DNA of 64,000 bases from the NCBI GenBank assembly GCA_029449235.1, contig JANATG010000001.1:1612001-1676000 (forward strand), given 5' to 3'. Below the pieces are notes generated by a model. It had not been told where the DNA came from. It saw only the letters and a list, made by a program, of their open reading frames with translations, and made no database searches. The DNA comes from Linnemannia schmuckeri (taxonomy: Eukaryota > Mortierellomycota > Mortierellomycetes > Mortierellales > Mortierellaceae). This document shows, in pieces, positions 24,960-34,393 of this stretch. Position numbers and translations under genes: made by a program. Position 1 is the first letter of the stretch, and each line of letters starts with the position of its first letter.

Positions 24960-27145
24960 ATGTCCTCTGACGATAAGGGAGACGACACCACCCCGCCAAC
25001 CCAAGGTCCCGGCTCGGTCTTGGGCTCTACGTCAGGGTCTGGGTCAAGCTGGACGACCAGTCTCAAGTCCCTTCGACAATATATCCCAACGTATGGCTCA
25101 AAGCCGGAGGAGGAGGATGGGGGGATGGTGGATCCAGACCCGAGTAGCCACCAGGTCACGGACTATCGGGAAGGCGAGCGTCACGACGTTCATGGAAATT
25201 CTGTTCAATTCAACCCTGACCAGCAACAACAGGAGCAGAGGACTCAGACCCCTACATCGGCTGAGCAATTGACACAGGAACCAAAGCAGCAGCAACAAAA
25301 TCAACAGAAACTGCAGAAGCAACTACAACAAGAACAACAACGACGACTACTGTCTCCTCCATTTAAACAACAGCAACAGCAGCAACAACGGGAAAGCAAT
25401 TTCGCGCAGGATGCAGCCAACAAGGCGGTTGCAACGATTTCTAAAGCCGTTAGCAAGACCAAACGGAATCTGGTTCTCCCCGACTATTACGACCAGTTCC
25501 CCGATGTCCGGCCCAGTCTTTTGCTCACGGTCCCTGTCGGCCAGAGCGATATGACCATGTTGTCACAAGCAGGAGGTACAGGTGGCGTTGTTTCGTTGTC
25601 AGGAATTGCGACACCATTGTCGCTGACAGGAAGGGTGACTATGATGTTCAGGAGTGCGGCCAGCGCCATTGGGTCTGTGTTTTCCTTTTATAAACCGACT
25701 CCTACTCTCACAGCCGGTGGTGGTGCGAATTCGGCGACGGCTCTGCCTCGTGGAACGCAGGGGATCCACAAGGTGGCCATATTAGGTATTCATGGCTGGT
25801 ATCCACGGAAGGCACTCCGGACGGTGATTGGCGAACCTACAGGGACAAGTCAAAAGTTTTGTGATGAGATGGATATGGCGCTCAAGGATTACCTCGATAT
25901 GCACCAGAAGAGGCTGGACCCAGAGGATATTGTCAAGATTCCCTTGGAAGGTGAGGGGAAGGTGTTGGAAAGGGTTGAGTTGTTGTATCAGAATTTGGTC
26001 CGGAACCATGGCTGGAGGCGTGCTGTACAGGATGCAGATTTGGTCTTGGTCGCAACTCATTCTCAGGGAACACCGACCAGTATCTTGTTGATTGCTAGGC
26101 TGATCGAGGAGGGGTTGTTGCGCGTTCGAGAAGATGATCCCACGATGCAGCGGATTGGTATTCTGACCATGGCTGGGATCTCACATGGCCCGTTTCCCTT
26201 CTTGAAGGGAAACCTGATTGTGCGTTGGTTTGAGGCTGAGGCTGCCGGAGAGCTGTTTGAGTTTATGGACTCTGAGAGTCATATTGCGCGCAAGTACCGG
26301 GACGGTCTTCGGACGGTACTTTCGTCGGGTGTCCGGTTGACATGTGTTGCATCCTTGGAGGATCAAGTCGTGCCGCTCTACTCTGCTGTCATGACCTCGA
26401 TCCACCACCCTTCGATTGTCCGAGCGGTCTATATCGACGGCACAAGTTACCAGAACGACTTTTTAATCAACCTGATTGCGTTCTCGTTGCGACTCCGTAA
26501 TATGGGCGTGGACGACCATGGCATCCTTGTACATCTGAGCGAAGTCATTGCAGGGTCTTTGTATGGAGAAGGGCATTCGACCATCTATGACGAGCGCGAG
26601 GTCTACATGTAAGTTTTTTTTTTTTTTTTTTTTTTTTTTGAAAAAGAAGTCTTTTCATTTGTGGTTCTCTGCCCAGATTGGCACATATCTTTTTGTTCAT
26701 TTTACGATGTTCGGAAAGATGCGGATGAAAGTCTGTCCCTTCTCTCTTTTCCCCCATTCCCAAGTGTTGCCCAATGCACTAACGTTATTTACGCTCGCTC
26801 GTCTATTATTATATTTCGCTCTTGCTTCCTGCTCTGCGTGTTTGTTGTCTGATTTTGATGCTTAGGCTATCGATTCGATCGTTATTAGAGCCACCAGCGA
26901 GTCTAACCTCAGAGAGGGCCCGAAGTGAGCCTATCCTTCACCCTTTCCGGGCCAAGCAGCGTCTGAACCCTTTCTACCTGCCTTGGGGAATGCGTGGCGT
27001 TGCTGACGAGATCATGGCCCGTGGTGATCAGATCCTTATCAAGGAATTGGAGCGGGTCAAGAAACTGTACAACGATTGGAACCCGGTCTCCAAGGCCATG
27101 AAGGAGATCAAGTTCCGATTGGAACCCGTTCGTTCTAAACTATGA
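24960..27145 (+). CDS. YML020W-like alpha/beta-hydrolase-fold protein
   Basis: Member of a fungal family of unknown function related to yeast YML020W. Exons 24960-26608 and 26866-27145 give 642 residues. Residues 1-160 are disordered and Gln-rich. The conserved region starts near NLVLPDYYDQFPDVRP. VAILGIHGWYP resembles the first strand and oxyanion region of an alpha/beta hydrolase, and LVLVATHSQGTPTSILL is the nucleophile elbow with Ser368 in HSQG. Later blocks include GILTMAGISHGPFPFLKG and VASLEDQVVPLYSAV, where the Asp of EDQ is a candidate acid residue. The C-terminal exon (HPFRAKQRLNPFYLPWGMRG) is also typical of the family. A lipase or esterase activity is possible but unproven. The 257-nt intron starts with GTAAG followed by 26 T. 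Confidence 0.75.
26614..26639 (+). repeat. Poly(T)26 after a splice donor
   Basis: Twenty-six T immediately after GTAAG in the only intron of the YML020W-like gene. Confidence 0.95.
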
Positions 27146-27288
27146 TGGGACATACACTTATACATCTCTGGTTGGAATAGACGCAATAGAAAAAAGCTGA
27201 TTTGAAGGGGTATAACTCTGTCAAAGCAGAAGATAGTGGTGGTTTCGTTTTAATTTTTAGATAGGCAGGCAGGGCGCCGGCGGAATGT

Positions 27289-29241
27289 TCAAGTTTGACG
27301 TGTGGAGTATTGCCCAAAGTGCTGGTGCTGAATGCTGTCTTGGTTGACCTTGTGCAGATCCCACTCCCTCGTAATCGGCTTTGGCGCAGGTACAGCGCTG
27401 CCGTTATTGTTTTCTTTGTTGGTGGTAGTCGAGGAAGAGGGTGGTGGAGTCATGGAGCCAGACCTGTTGTGTGAGGATATAGATCGAGACCGTGATCGTG
27501 ACCGTGACCTGGAGCGCGACTCGTCGGAACGGTTGGAAGTCCGCCCACGTTTCCTGCTGCTGCGAGACTCTTGACGTCCACGACTCTGACGATGAGAACG
27601 AGAACGCGAATTGGAGTCTTCCGAGTCTGAGTACGAATCAGACCTTGACCTTGATCTTGATCTCTCACTGCTGCTGCTCGGTGTGTCGTCTCCTCTTCGC
27701 CTCCTGCTGCTCTTGTTGCCACTCCTCTTCTTGCTCGGGTCTCCATGCTTGTCATCCTTGTCGCCACTGCGCCGCTTGCTGCTGGCACTGCTGCTCTTTT
27801 TGGAGGAAAAGGAGGAGGTTTGGTGGGAGCTGGACCTGTGGTGGCGCTCCTTGTCCCTGAAGCGGTCGCGCTTGTCGTCCGAGGAGTAGTAGTCATCCGA
27901 GCTCGAGTCAGGGTCATAATGACGCCTCGACTTCTTCCTCGAAGACGAGGAGCTTGGACGATGCGATCTGGTCTCCTTGTCGTCCTTGTGAGTGCTGTTG
28001 TTGCTGCTCTTGCGTTTCCGTTTCCTGCTCGACCGCCTTTCCTCATCCTCACTCTCGGTGCCATCATCGTCGCTGCCACGATGATGTTTCTTCCGATCCT
28101 TCTTCTCCTTCTCCCCCTTGCTTTTCTTCCTCTTGTCTTTCTTGTCCTTCCTGTCCTCCTTGTCTCTCTTGTCCTTCTTTCCCTTCTTTGACTTTGACTT
28201 GTCCTTGACTGCTGAGGCAAGTGTGTCGTCGCCAGAGTGGGTGTCCAAGAGAGGATCGTATCCTTCCTGAAAGTACTTGTCCATCTTGGAGCCCAGAATT
28301 GATCCTGCTGAGGAGCCGTTATCGCGTGATTCCATATCACGACGACGATCCCGCGACGTTGTTGAAACTGTTGTGGTTGTAGTTGATGCTGAATTGTTTT
28401 TCTTGCTAGACGTTGTTATTGGGGATCTTGACCTATTAGTAGATTTTGATGTTGGCTTAGGCCGGGAGTGAGAAGCAGAGGGAGACCGAGATCGAGACCG
28501 AGATTGAGATGCAGACCGGGTTGGGGATGACGACCTGGACTCGGGGCTGTATGGAGACGCGGATCTGGAGGTCGGCTGTTGGTGATGATGAATGTGATGT
28601 GCCTTCCGACGCGAAGTGTCTTCGATCTCGTCCATGCGCATGCGTCCGTATTGGAACTTTGTATTGATGTTGCTGTCATCCTTGTTGTTCCTGTCAAAGG
28701 ACTCCGTTTTCCTCTTCCGCCCAGCAGCCTTCTTATCTAGCTCTGCCAGGAACTCCTGTGCAATCTTCTGCGCCCTCCTCTCCTTATTCTGGAACTTCTC
28801 CCGCACAGCCGCCTTTTTATCCAGCTCGGCCAACAACTCTTTTGTCATCTCATTCGCCCGCTTCTCCTCTGCCCGGATAAGTGCCTGATTATGGTCGTCG
28901 GTGCTCTTAATGATTGAGGAGAGGAACCGTTTGTTGGTCTTCAACCTGTTGCTGTTGGCTCGGTCGACGACTGTTCCTGAGGGCAAGAGAGCCTTATTGT
29001 TCATTTCCTCCTGCTTCTGTTGGAGTTGCTGTCGGAGTTGAAGTTGCTTTTTGTCGGTTTTGTCGGAGCGGATGAGCATGTCGACGATGTATTTGTCGAG
29101 GTCGTCGCCATAGTCATCCGGATCTTTCTCGCGCATGGCGGCCTTGACGAGCTTGGAGACGATGCTTGTGAGAGAGTCGCTATCCTCCTCCGGTGGAGGC
29201 GTGTCCCGATGTACGAGCGACGAAGGAGCGTGTCGCTTCAT
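27289..29241 (-). CDS. RS/K-rich putative nuclear (splicing-type) protein
   Basis: Intron-free 650-residue frame; I do not recognise an orthologue. Residues 1-75 are an ordered helical region (SLTSIVSKLVKAAM, then DDLDKYIVDMLI). Residues about 105-180 are helical and contain two copies of a unit based on ELLAELDKKAA. Then comes a long RS-rich stretch, a short motif MDKYFQEGYDPLLDT, a Lys/Asp/Glu-rich stretch and a second RS region ending in REWDLHKVNQDS. Alternating RS dipeptides and basic runs are typical of proteins in nuclear speckles, so an mRNA-processing role is the best guess from composition alone. It is divergent from the dehydrogenase gene. Confidence 0.6.
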   Translation of the reverse strand: MKRHAPSSLVHRDTPPPEEDSDSLTSIVSKLVKAAMREKDPDDYGDDLDKYIVDMLIRSDKTDKKQLQLRQQLQQKQEEMNNKALLPSGTVVDRANSNRLKTNKRFLSSIIKSTDDHNQALIRAEEKRANEMTKELLAELDKKAAVREKFQNKERRAQKIAQEFLAELDKKAAGRKRKTESFDRNNKDDSNINTKFQYGRMRMDEIEDTSRRKAHHIHHHQQPTSRSASPYSPESRSSSPTRSASQSRSRSRSPSASHSRPKPTSKSTNRSRSPITTSSKKNNSASTTTTTVSTTSRDRRRDMESRDNGSSAGSILGSKMDKYFQEGYDPLLDTHSGDDTLASAVKDKSKSKKGKKDKRDKEDRKDKKDKRKKSKGEKEKKDRKKHHRGSDDDGTESEDEERRSSRKRKRKSSNNSTHKDDKETRSHRPSSSSSRKKSRRHYDPDSSSDDYYSSDDKRDRFRDKERHHRSSSHQTSSFSSKKSSSASSKRRSGDKDDKHGDPSKKRSGNKSSRRRRGDDTPSSSSERSRSRSRSDSYSDSEDSNSRSRSHRQSRGRQESRSSRKRGRTSNRSDESRSRSRSRSRSRSISSHNRSGSMTPPPSSSTTTNKENNNGSAVPAPKPITREWDLHKVNQDSIQHQHFGQYSTRQT

Positions 29242-30082
29242 GGTTTTTTTTTTTTGCTTTTTGTTTCTTTGGTCGTCTGGAATGAAGGGTCTGGCGAAGT
29301 CGAAACGATGAGCAACTAAACAACAGAAGACAGACGATGTTACAAAACCAAACTTAGTTGCCTGTGGAGTTTGACAGGAAGATACTCTCGGAGTAAAAGC
29401 TACATCATGTGATCGCTAGGATGCATTGCCCGCAAATCAAGCGGAAATTATAGGGATTGACAGCTGTCGCGCTTTGAACAAGATTGGTCCATCCTCCCTT
29501 TCTTTTTCATCGCTTATGGGAAAGTAGGTTTGCGACTAAGCTAGAGGGAAAGAGATGAAGAGGGAGATCATGTTCTAAAGCCAGCTCGTTTGTCGCTGCC
29601 TGAATCGTTCCTACTCTTCCCTAAAACCCTCTAAAGGACATTAGGGTTATGGTTGTCACTTATCGATGAGCGAGCAAAAAGGCACTTTGAGAGTAAGGTG
29701 CGTACCAAACGGCAAAAAATAGAGGAAAGATACGTTTGAAGCAACAGCACATGGCCTTTTACCCTTCCTCTCACTCATTTTGAGTAAGTGGGTTGCTGCA
29801 ATGACGACGATGAGAGGCAAAAATATAATTCTGCGGAGAAGAGACAAAAAAAAAACGCTGCCCATTTTGTATATAAAGGCCATGGTTTTCAACTTCCCTT
29901 TCTTATTTTTCAACATTATTCTTCAATAACCACCCATCTGCCTCAACCTCGCCGACTCTCACCTCTAGATACCCAGCACAACCAGCCAGCCCAGAGCAAG
30001 CGCCCAACTATACCTAAGCAACCAACACTTGGCCCCGAGACTCAATATATACCCACCTTACAACCAGCCCACCACTACAACC
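29242..30082. promoter_or_regulatory. Divergent promoter region with TATA box and telobox-like motifs
   Basis: 841 nt between divergent starts. TATATAAA at 29870-29877, about 205 nt before the dehydrogenase ATG, is a good TATA box. CCCTAAAACCCT at 29619-29630 and TTAGGGTTA at 29641-29649 resemble telobox sites. Confidence 0.5.
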
Positions 30083-31350
30083 ATGTCAGCAACGCCACCC
30101 ACCTCGACCAAGACCCGCAAGACTCTGGGTAACCTTTTACATCTCAAGCAGCAGGATCGTATTGGCTGGATCGGATTGGGCCAGATGGGATACTACATGG
30201 CCAGAAACCTCCAGGGTTACCTGTCGTCTCGATCCTTGACCATGAATGTCTGGAATCGCTCGCCTGCCAAATCCGCCAAGATGCACAACCACGGCGCGCG
30301 TGAAAGTAAAACCCTCGAGGACCTTGTAGCCAACAGCAACATTGTAAGAGCCTCCGTTATATTTGCATCGAACATGGAAACACAAACAAACGCAAACTGA
30401 AAACTGACTACTTTGCCTTAATTTATTCTTTCCAATAGATTTTCACATCCCTTGCAAACGATGCGGCGGTCGAGGAGATCTACGAGATCCTGATCGACCT
30501 GGCAGGTCAAGTTGACCACTCGATCATCTTTGTCGAGACCTCCACCATCTATCCCGCCCTGGCCACCAAGCTCAAGGAACGCCTCGCTGTCATGCCCCAA
30601 CACACCTACCTCCAGTGCCCCGTCTTTGGCCGCCCCTCGGTCGCCAAGGCCGCCAAACTGATTTGGGTCACCAGTGGCGACGAGAAGGCTATCAAGAAGC
30701 TCTGTCTCTACTTTACAACCATGTCTAAGAGCATCATCCACCTCAAGACCACCGACGTCGCTCGCGCATGTTCATTCAAGCTTGTCGGAAACTTTTTCGT
30801 CGTCGGTACCATGGAACTGTTGGCCGAGGGTCTGACGCTAGCCGAGAAGGCTGATGTCGATCAGGAACATGTCCTCAAGTTCATTGAGGCCTTCTTCCCA
30901 ACGCCTTCCTGGACCGAGTACAGCAAAAAGATGATCCCTGGAAGTAGCAGCAAAAAGGGGTCCTCAAAGGATAAGAGCGTCAAAGACAAGGAGCCAGGAT
31001 TCTCGGTCGAGCTCGGTTTGAAGGACGTCGGCCATATGCGTCAATTGGCCTTGGACACCGGAGCCTCTCTCCCTACTGCCGACCTGGCCTACCACCATCT
31101 GATGGCGGTCAAGGAGCAAGGCAAAGGGGACCAGGATTGGAGCACCATGATCGGTTCTTTGAGAATCACAACCCCTACTCCTTCTGCACGGACATCCTCG
31201 GAAATCTCAACAAGTTCCAAGGCGGATGAGGATGGTGGGTTGTTTGCACGCAAGAGTGAGGAAGAGAATGGTGATGATGTTGATGTTGACAGCGAGACTG
31301 ATGCAAGGAGCGAAAAAACTGCCCGCCCTCCCGCATACGAATCCAACTGA
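30083..31350 (+). CDS. Beta-hydroxyacid dehydrogenase (3-hydroxyisobutyrate dehydrogenase-like)
   Basis: Predicted cytosolic NAD(P)-dependent oxidoreductase of the 6-phosphogluconate/3-hydroxyisobutyrate dehydrogenase superfamily. Exons 30083-30343 and 30439-31350 give 390 residues. The Rossmann motif is IGWIGLGQMGYYMARNL (Gly31, Gly33, Gly36). The substrate-site region reads QCPVFGRPSVAKAAKL, a variant of the usual GPVxGG pattern with Cys and Arg substitutions. The catalytic Lys201 lies in SFKLVGN, with Asn205 conserved. Two departures from the family are a Lys/Ser-rich insertion at about 254-274 and an acidic Ser-rich tail from about 330. Other members act on glyoxylate, succinic semialdehyde or serine, so the substrate is open. 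The start at 30083 is the first ATG in frame. AATAAA lies at 31425-31430. Confidence 0.85.
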
Positions 31351-31430
31351 AACCAGTCCCCACCCTTCTTAAGAAGCATGAAGAAAGCACACACACATCA
31401 AAAAAAAAGCTTGAATAACTCTGTAATAAA

Positions 31431-32940
31431 CCAATCTTGATACCCCGCATTCAGATGGCACTCTTTGTTTGTATGTGTATGCCCTTTTGTTTCCCACACT
31501 TGTGTTGTTATTCCCCGCAAAAGGGGGCTCTATTAAAGACTGGCAGATATACAAGGCAGAAAGGGCATGATCATTGACATCTTTTGTGCACTGTCTTGAG
31601 TAATCATCTCGATAAATGAGGTGCACAGGAAAAAAGAGTTCCAAAAGAACGAGGGAAAATTTTTGCGGGCAACTTTATTATTATCTTTTTTTTTGTGGAA
31701 CTGTGATTAATTTTTTTAACGCCACCAAAATAAATCGTGGAAAAAAATAATTGTTGGCAATGAGTATTACATAGACGCTGATGGATCTTATTAACGATCA
31801 ACGATCACTGATGGTGCCTGAAAAAAATATTAACTGCGCCAACCCTAGGACAAAAATGAAGGAGGAGCCTATAGGTCCTCACTCTCATTCCCTTCCATAT
31901 CAAACAAGGATCTGGTCGTTGGATAAATCAACTCTTTTCAACAGTAGATATGAAAGTAGTGGTGTCTTCTCTTCTCCAGCATTGGCATCCCTCTCCCAAT
32001 CCCATGTTAATATCAGTCCCACTAAGTCCTTTCTCTTATCCAAGTGGTTCGTTGGTACCTCTCTCAAATCAAGGTCGAGTTCGCACCACTCACTACCAGA
32101 AGAAACCAGTCGCCCTATACTCTAACTATTGACTTTAAGTCCAGGGTCATCCGTCTCTCCGCAACTTCAGCTTCTGCCTCAACTCTAGCCCAGTCTAGCT
32201 GTGAAAGCAATAGGGTTCTTACCACTCACAGTCCTCAGCGCCGCCAAGCAACATTAATTGACGGTCTCAAACCACAGTCAGTCCACTCGAGTATTGGTCA
32301 TCAGTTAGTGTTCAGACTGGGACCTCTATGTCGAGACTAAGAGACGAAGGCTACGGAGAAAGGAAGGAGGAAGAAGGGAGAGCAAAGTGAAAGGGGAGGA
32401 AGGTTCTTTCGGGCTCTGTACCAGCCTGGACCTATGTTTTCTGTGTACGGAAAAATGGCGCCAGCTTTGTACTGTTTTTTTTTGTTTTATTTTGTCGGTG
32501 CAAAAACATGGGTGGAAGGAAAAAGAAGAAAGGGAGAAACACCATACAGAAAACACCTCTATTGAGTTTTGAATGTTTTTAAAGGGACAAGGTAGGGAGA
32601 AAGAAAGAGAATCCATCTCGCCCAGGGTCAACCGCTCTCAGGTGCTGAGACCTAAACGTTAAGTAGAAACGGCTGGAGAGCGAGGCAAAAGATGAAGAAG
32701 GACGAAGAACAAAAAAGGTAAAGTTTCATGTCTTGTTGGAGTGTGAGGGATAGATGGTAGGAAATCGGCCAAAGAGAAGAAAGGAAAACCTGAGAAACGC
32801 AATTACTAAACATCAAACAAAAACATTTACAATGAGAAACAGGAGGTCAATTGAATCCTCTCCTGTAAAGTAGAACAGCCAACCAAACACCAAGCACAGA
32901 ATTGACAGCCAAAGGGAGAAGGGTTAGATAAGTCCTCTAA
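31431..32940. other. Intergenic region without recognisable gene
   Basis: About 1.5 kb between the dehydrogenase and the promoter of the secreted protein. It is A/T-rich at 31600-31860. Two overlapping frames of 114 and 98 codons at 31781-32340 match no family I know and lack splice or composition support. No mobile-element termini were seen. Confidence 0.5.
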
Positions 32941-33308
32941 GGAGAGTGGCTGAACCTGTAGTCTGCTCCGCCCCAGAAGAGAAATGCAAGGGGCACCAAG
33001 AGCTGATTGGGCAAAGCCCTAGATCCCTGGACTGTTACCCCGCCCTTCATTCTTTGCAGATGAGGCAATCAGGGGCTAGGACAGGGCATTGGTTTTTTGC
33101 AGCAAATGGGGACTGCTCGGAAGATGAAGCAACCTGCTCTGATTGGGCAGTTGCAGGTTTATTCCGCAGAACTGGGCGAGTAAGAGCAAGGCCCATGCGA
33201 TGTCGCATGGACTTAACGTACACAATCCAAAAGAGCGGATTCGGACTCTGTAATTCAGGCACCAGGACAGAAAAACAAAAAAAAAACGTGGACTTTGAAG
33301 CAAACAAC

Positions 33309-33347
<39 letters not shown>

Positions 33348-33472
33348 GTTGTATAAAAAGGACGACTTTCCGCCGACAATTCTCAATCCTCATCCTCATC
33401 TCACCCTCTCTCATCTTCACTTCCTTTCTCCCTCCCCCCACACTACTTCTACAGTAAAACACATTTCTCAAA
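32941..33472 (+). promoter_or_regulatory. Promoter of secreted barwin-like gene
   Basis: An unusually well-marked promoter. Three inverted CCAAT boxes (ATTGG) lie at 33006-33010, 33088-33092 and 33142-33146. A perfect dyad, CCATGCGA-TG-TCGCATGG, spans 33193-33210. A 37-nt poly(A) tract at 33310-33346 is followed at once by TATAAAAA at 33352-33359, and a CT-rich leader runs to the ATG at 33473. The order suggests a nucleosome-depleted, strongly transcribed promoter. Confidence 0.65.
33310..33346 (+). repeat. Poly(A)37 tract
   Basis: Thirty-seven uninterrupted A, ending 5 nt before the TATA box of the secreted-protein gene. Confidence 0.95.
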
Positions 33473-33931
33473 ATGGCCATCTTCAACAAGCTCACTCTCC
33501 TCGCCACCGTCGCTCTTGCTGCCATGGTCTCTGCTGCCCCCATCGATACCGCCCCCGTCCGCCACACCACCGCTCCCAAGATCACCTCCACCACCCCTAC
33601 TGATGCCTCCGATGATTTGACCATCTCTGCTCAGGGCAACGGCTTCTCTGGCAGGGGCACTTGGTTCACCGACACCGTCGGCTCGTGCGGCACCCCCTTC
33701 GACACCAACGACATGATTGTCGCCATGAACGAGGCCCAGATGGGCGGCACCTCCATGTGCGGCAAGACCGTCCGCATCTCCTCCGGCGGCAAGTCTGTCA
33801 CCGCCCGTGTCACCGACACCTGCCCCTCCCAGTTCTGCACCTCGGGTTCCTTGGATCTTTCCCAGGCCGTCTTCTCCAAGTTGGCTCCCCTTGATACCGG
33901 TGTCATCCCCATCACCTGGGAGTTTGCTTAA
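33473..33931 (+). CDS. Secreted double-psi beta-barrel (barwin/expansin-like) protein
   Basis: Small secreted protein of 152 residues, no intron. Residues 1-21 form a signal peptide (basic start, LTLLATVALAAMVSA core, cleavage near SAAP). A Thr/Pro-rich linker leads to a RlpA-like double-psi beta-barrel at about 58-152: GRGTWFTDTVGSCG, DMIVAMNEAQMGG, CGKTVRI, ARVTDTCPSQFC, LDLSQAVFSKLA and a final ITWEF. Four cysteines could form two disulphides. Related fungal proteins are wall-associated or apoplastic, with expansin-like or carbohydrate-binding roles; this one lacks the second expansin domain and I see no direct evidence of enzyme activity. Third codon positions are strongly C-biased, consistent with high expression. 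AATAAA lies at 34111-34116. Confidence 0.88.
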   Translation: MAIFNKLTLLATVALAAMVSAAPIDTAPVRHTTAPKITSTTPTDASDDLTISAQGNGFSGRGTWFTDTVGSCGTPFDTNDMIVAMNEAQMGGTSMCGKTVRISSGGKSVTARVTDTCPSQFCTSGSLDLSQAVFSKLAPLDTGVIPITWEFA

Positions 33932-34393
33932 ATACATTGCCTCCTTTTTGTACTTTTATACTTGTAATACCATCTATCCTCCTCCCGCATACCTTCTTCA
34001 TTTCTTCGCTGTGCGAAAAAATCGTCCCCCGAAGAGGCGGAAAGCGAAGCTCTTCCCCTCCTTCTCACCCACTCATCATACGAAAACTACCAACAATACC
34101 AAAAATATCTAATAAAAAGCACCATAGACGAGATTCTCAAGCAGGCCTTGAGAACCTCACCCCCCCCACAATATTACAAAAGAAAACTTTTCCTCTGCAT
34201 GAATTGCGATTTATATGTTTGTATGAATTGTCTAATGTACTCTAGCAGTAAGGCGGTAAAAGTACAAGTATTGCGTGCGAAAAAAAAAATAAACAAAAGA
34301 ATATGGTGATGAAGTGGACAGAAAAGAAAAGGAGAGGGGAAGGAGGCCAAGCAAGAGGTGCTAACATTAGAGAAACTCGGTACCGTTGTCATC
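33932..34393. other. Convergent 3' region
   Basis: 462 nt between the convergent stops of the secreted protein and the HMG-box gene. It contains AATAAA (34111-34116) for the plus-strand gene; nothing else is supported. Confidence 0.5.

Noticed and set aside
27450..28340. 296-codon minus-strand frame overlapping the RS-rich gene
   Set aside because: Shadow of the RS codons in another frame (Arg/Thr-rich); the 650-codon frame is longer and has ordered conserved-looking ends.
31781..32340. Two overlapping plus-strand frames (114 and 98 codons) as a possible gene or element relic
   Set aside because: No recognisable domain, no plausible splice junction joining them and no terminal repeats.
33449..33937. 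162-codon minus-strand frame antisense to the secreted protein
   Set aside because: Explained by the strong C bias at third positions of the plus-strand gene; composition is Gly/Asp/Val-rich with no known family.
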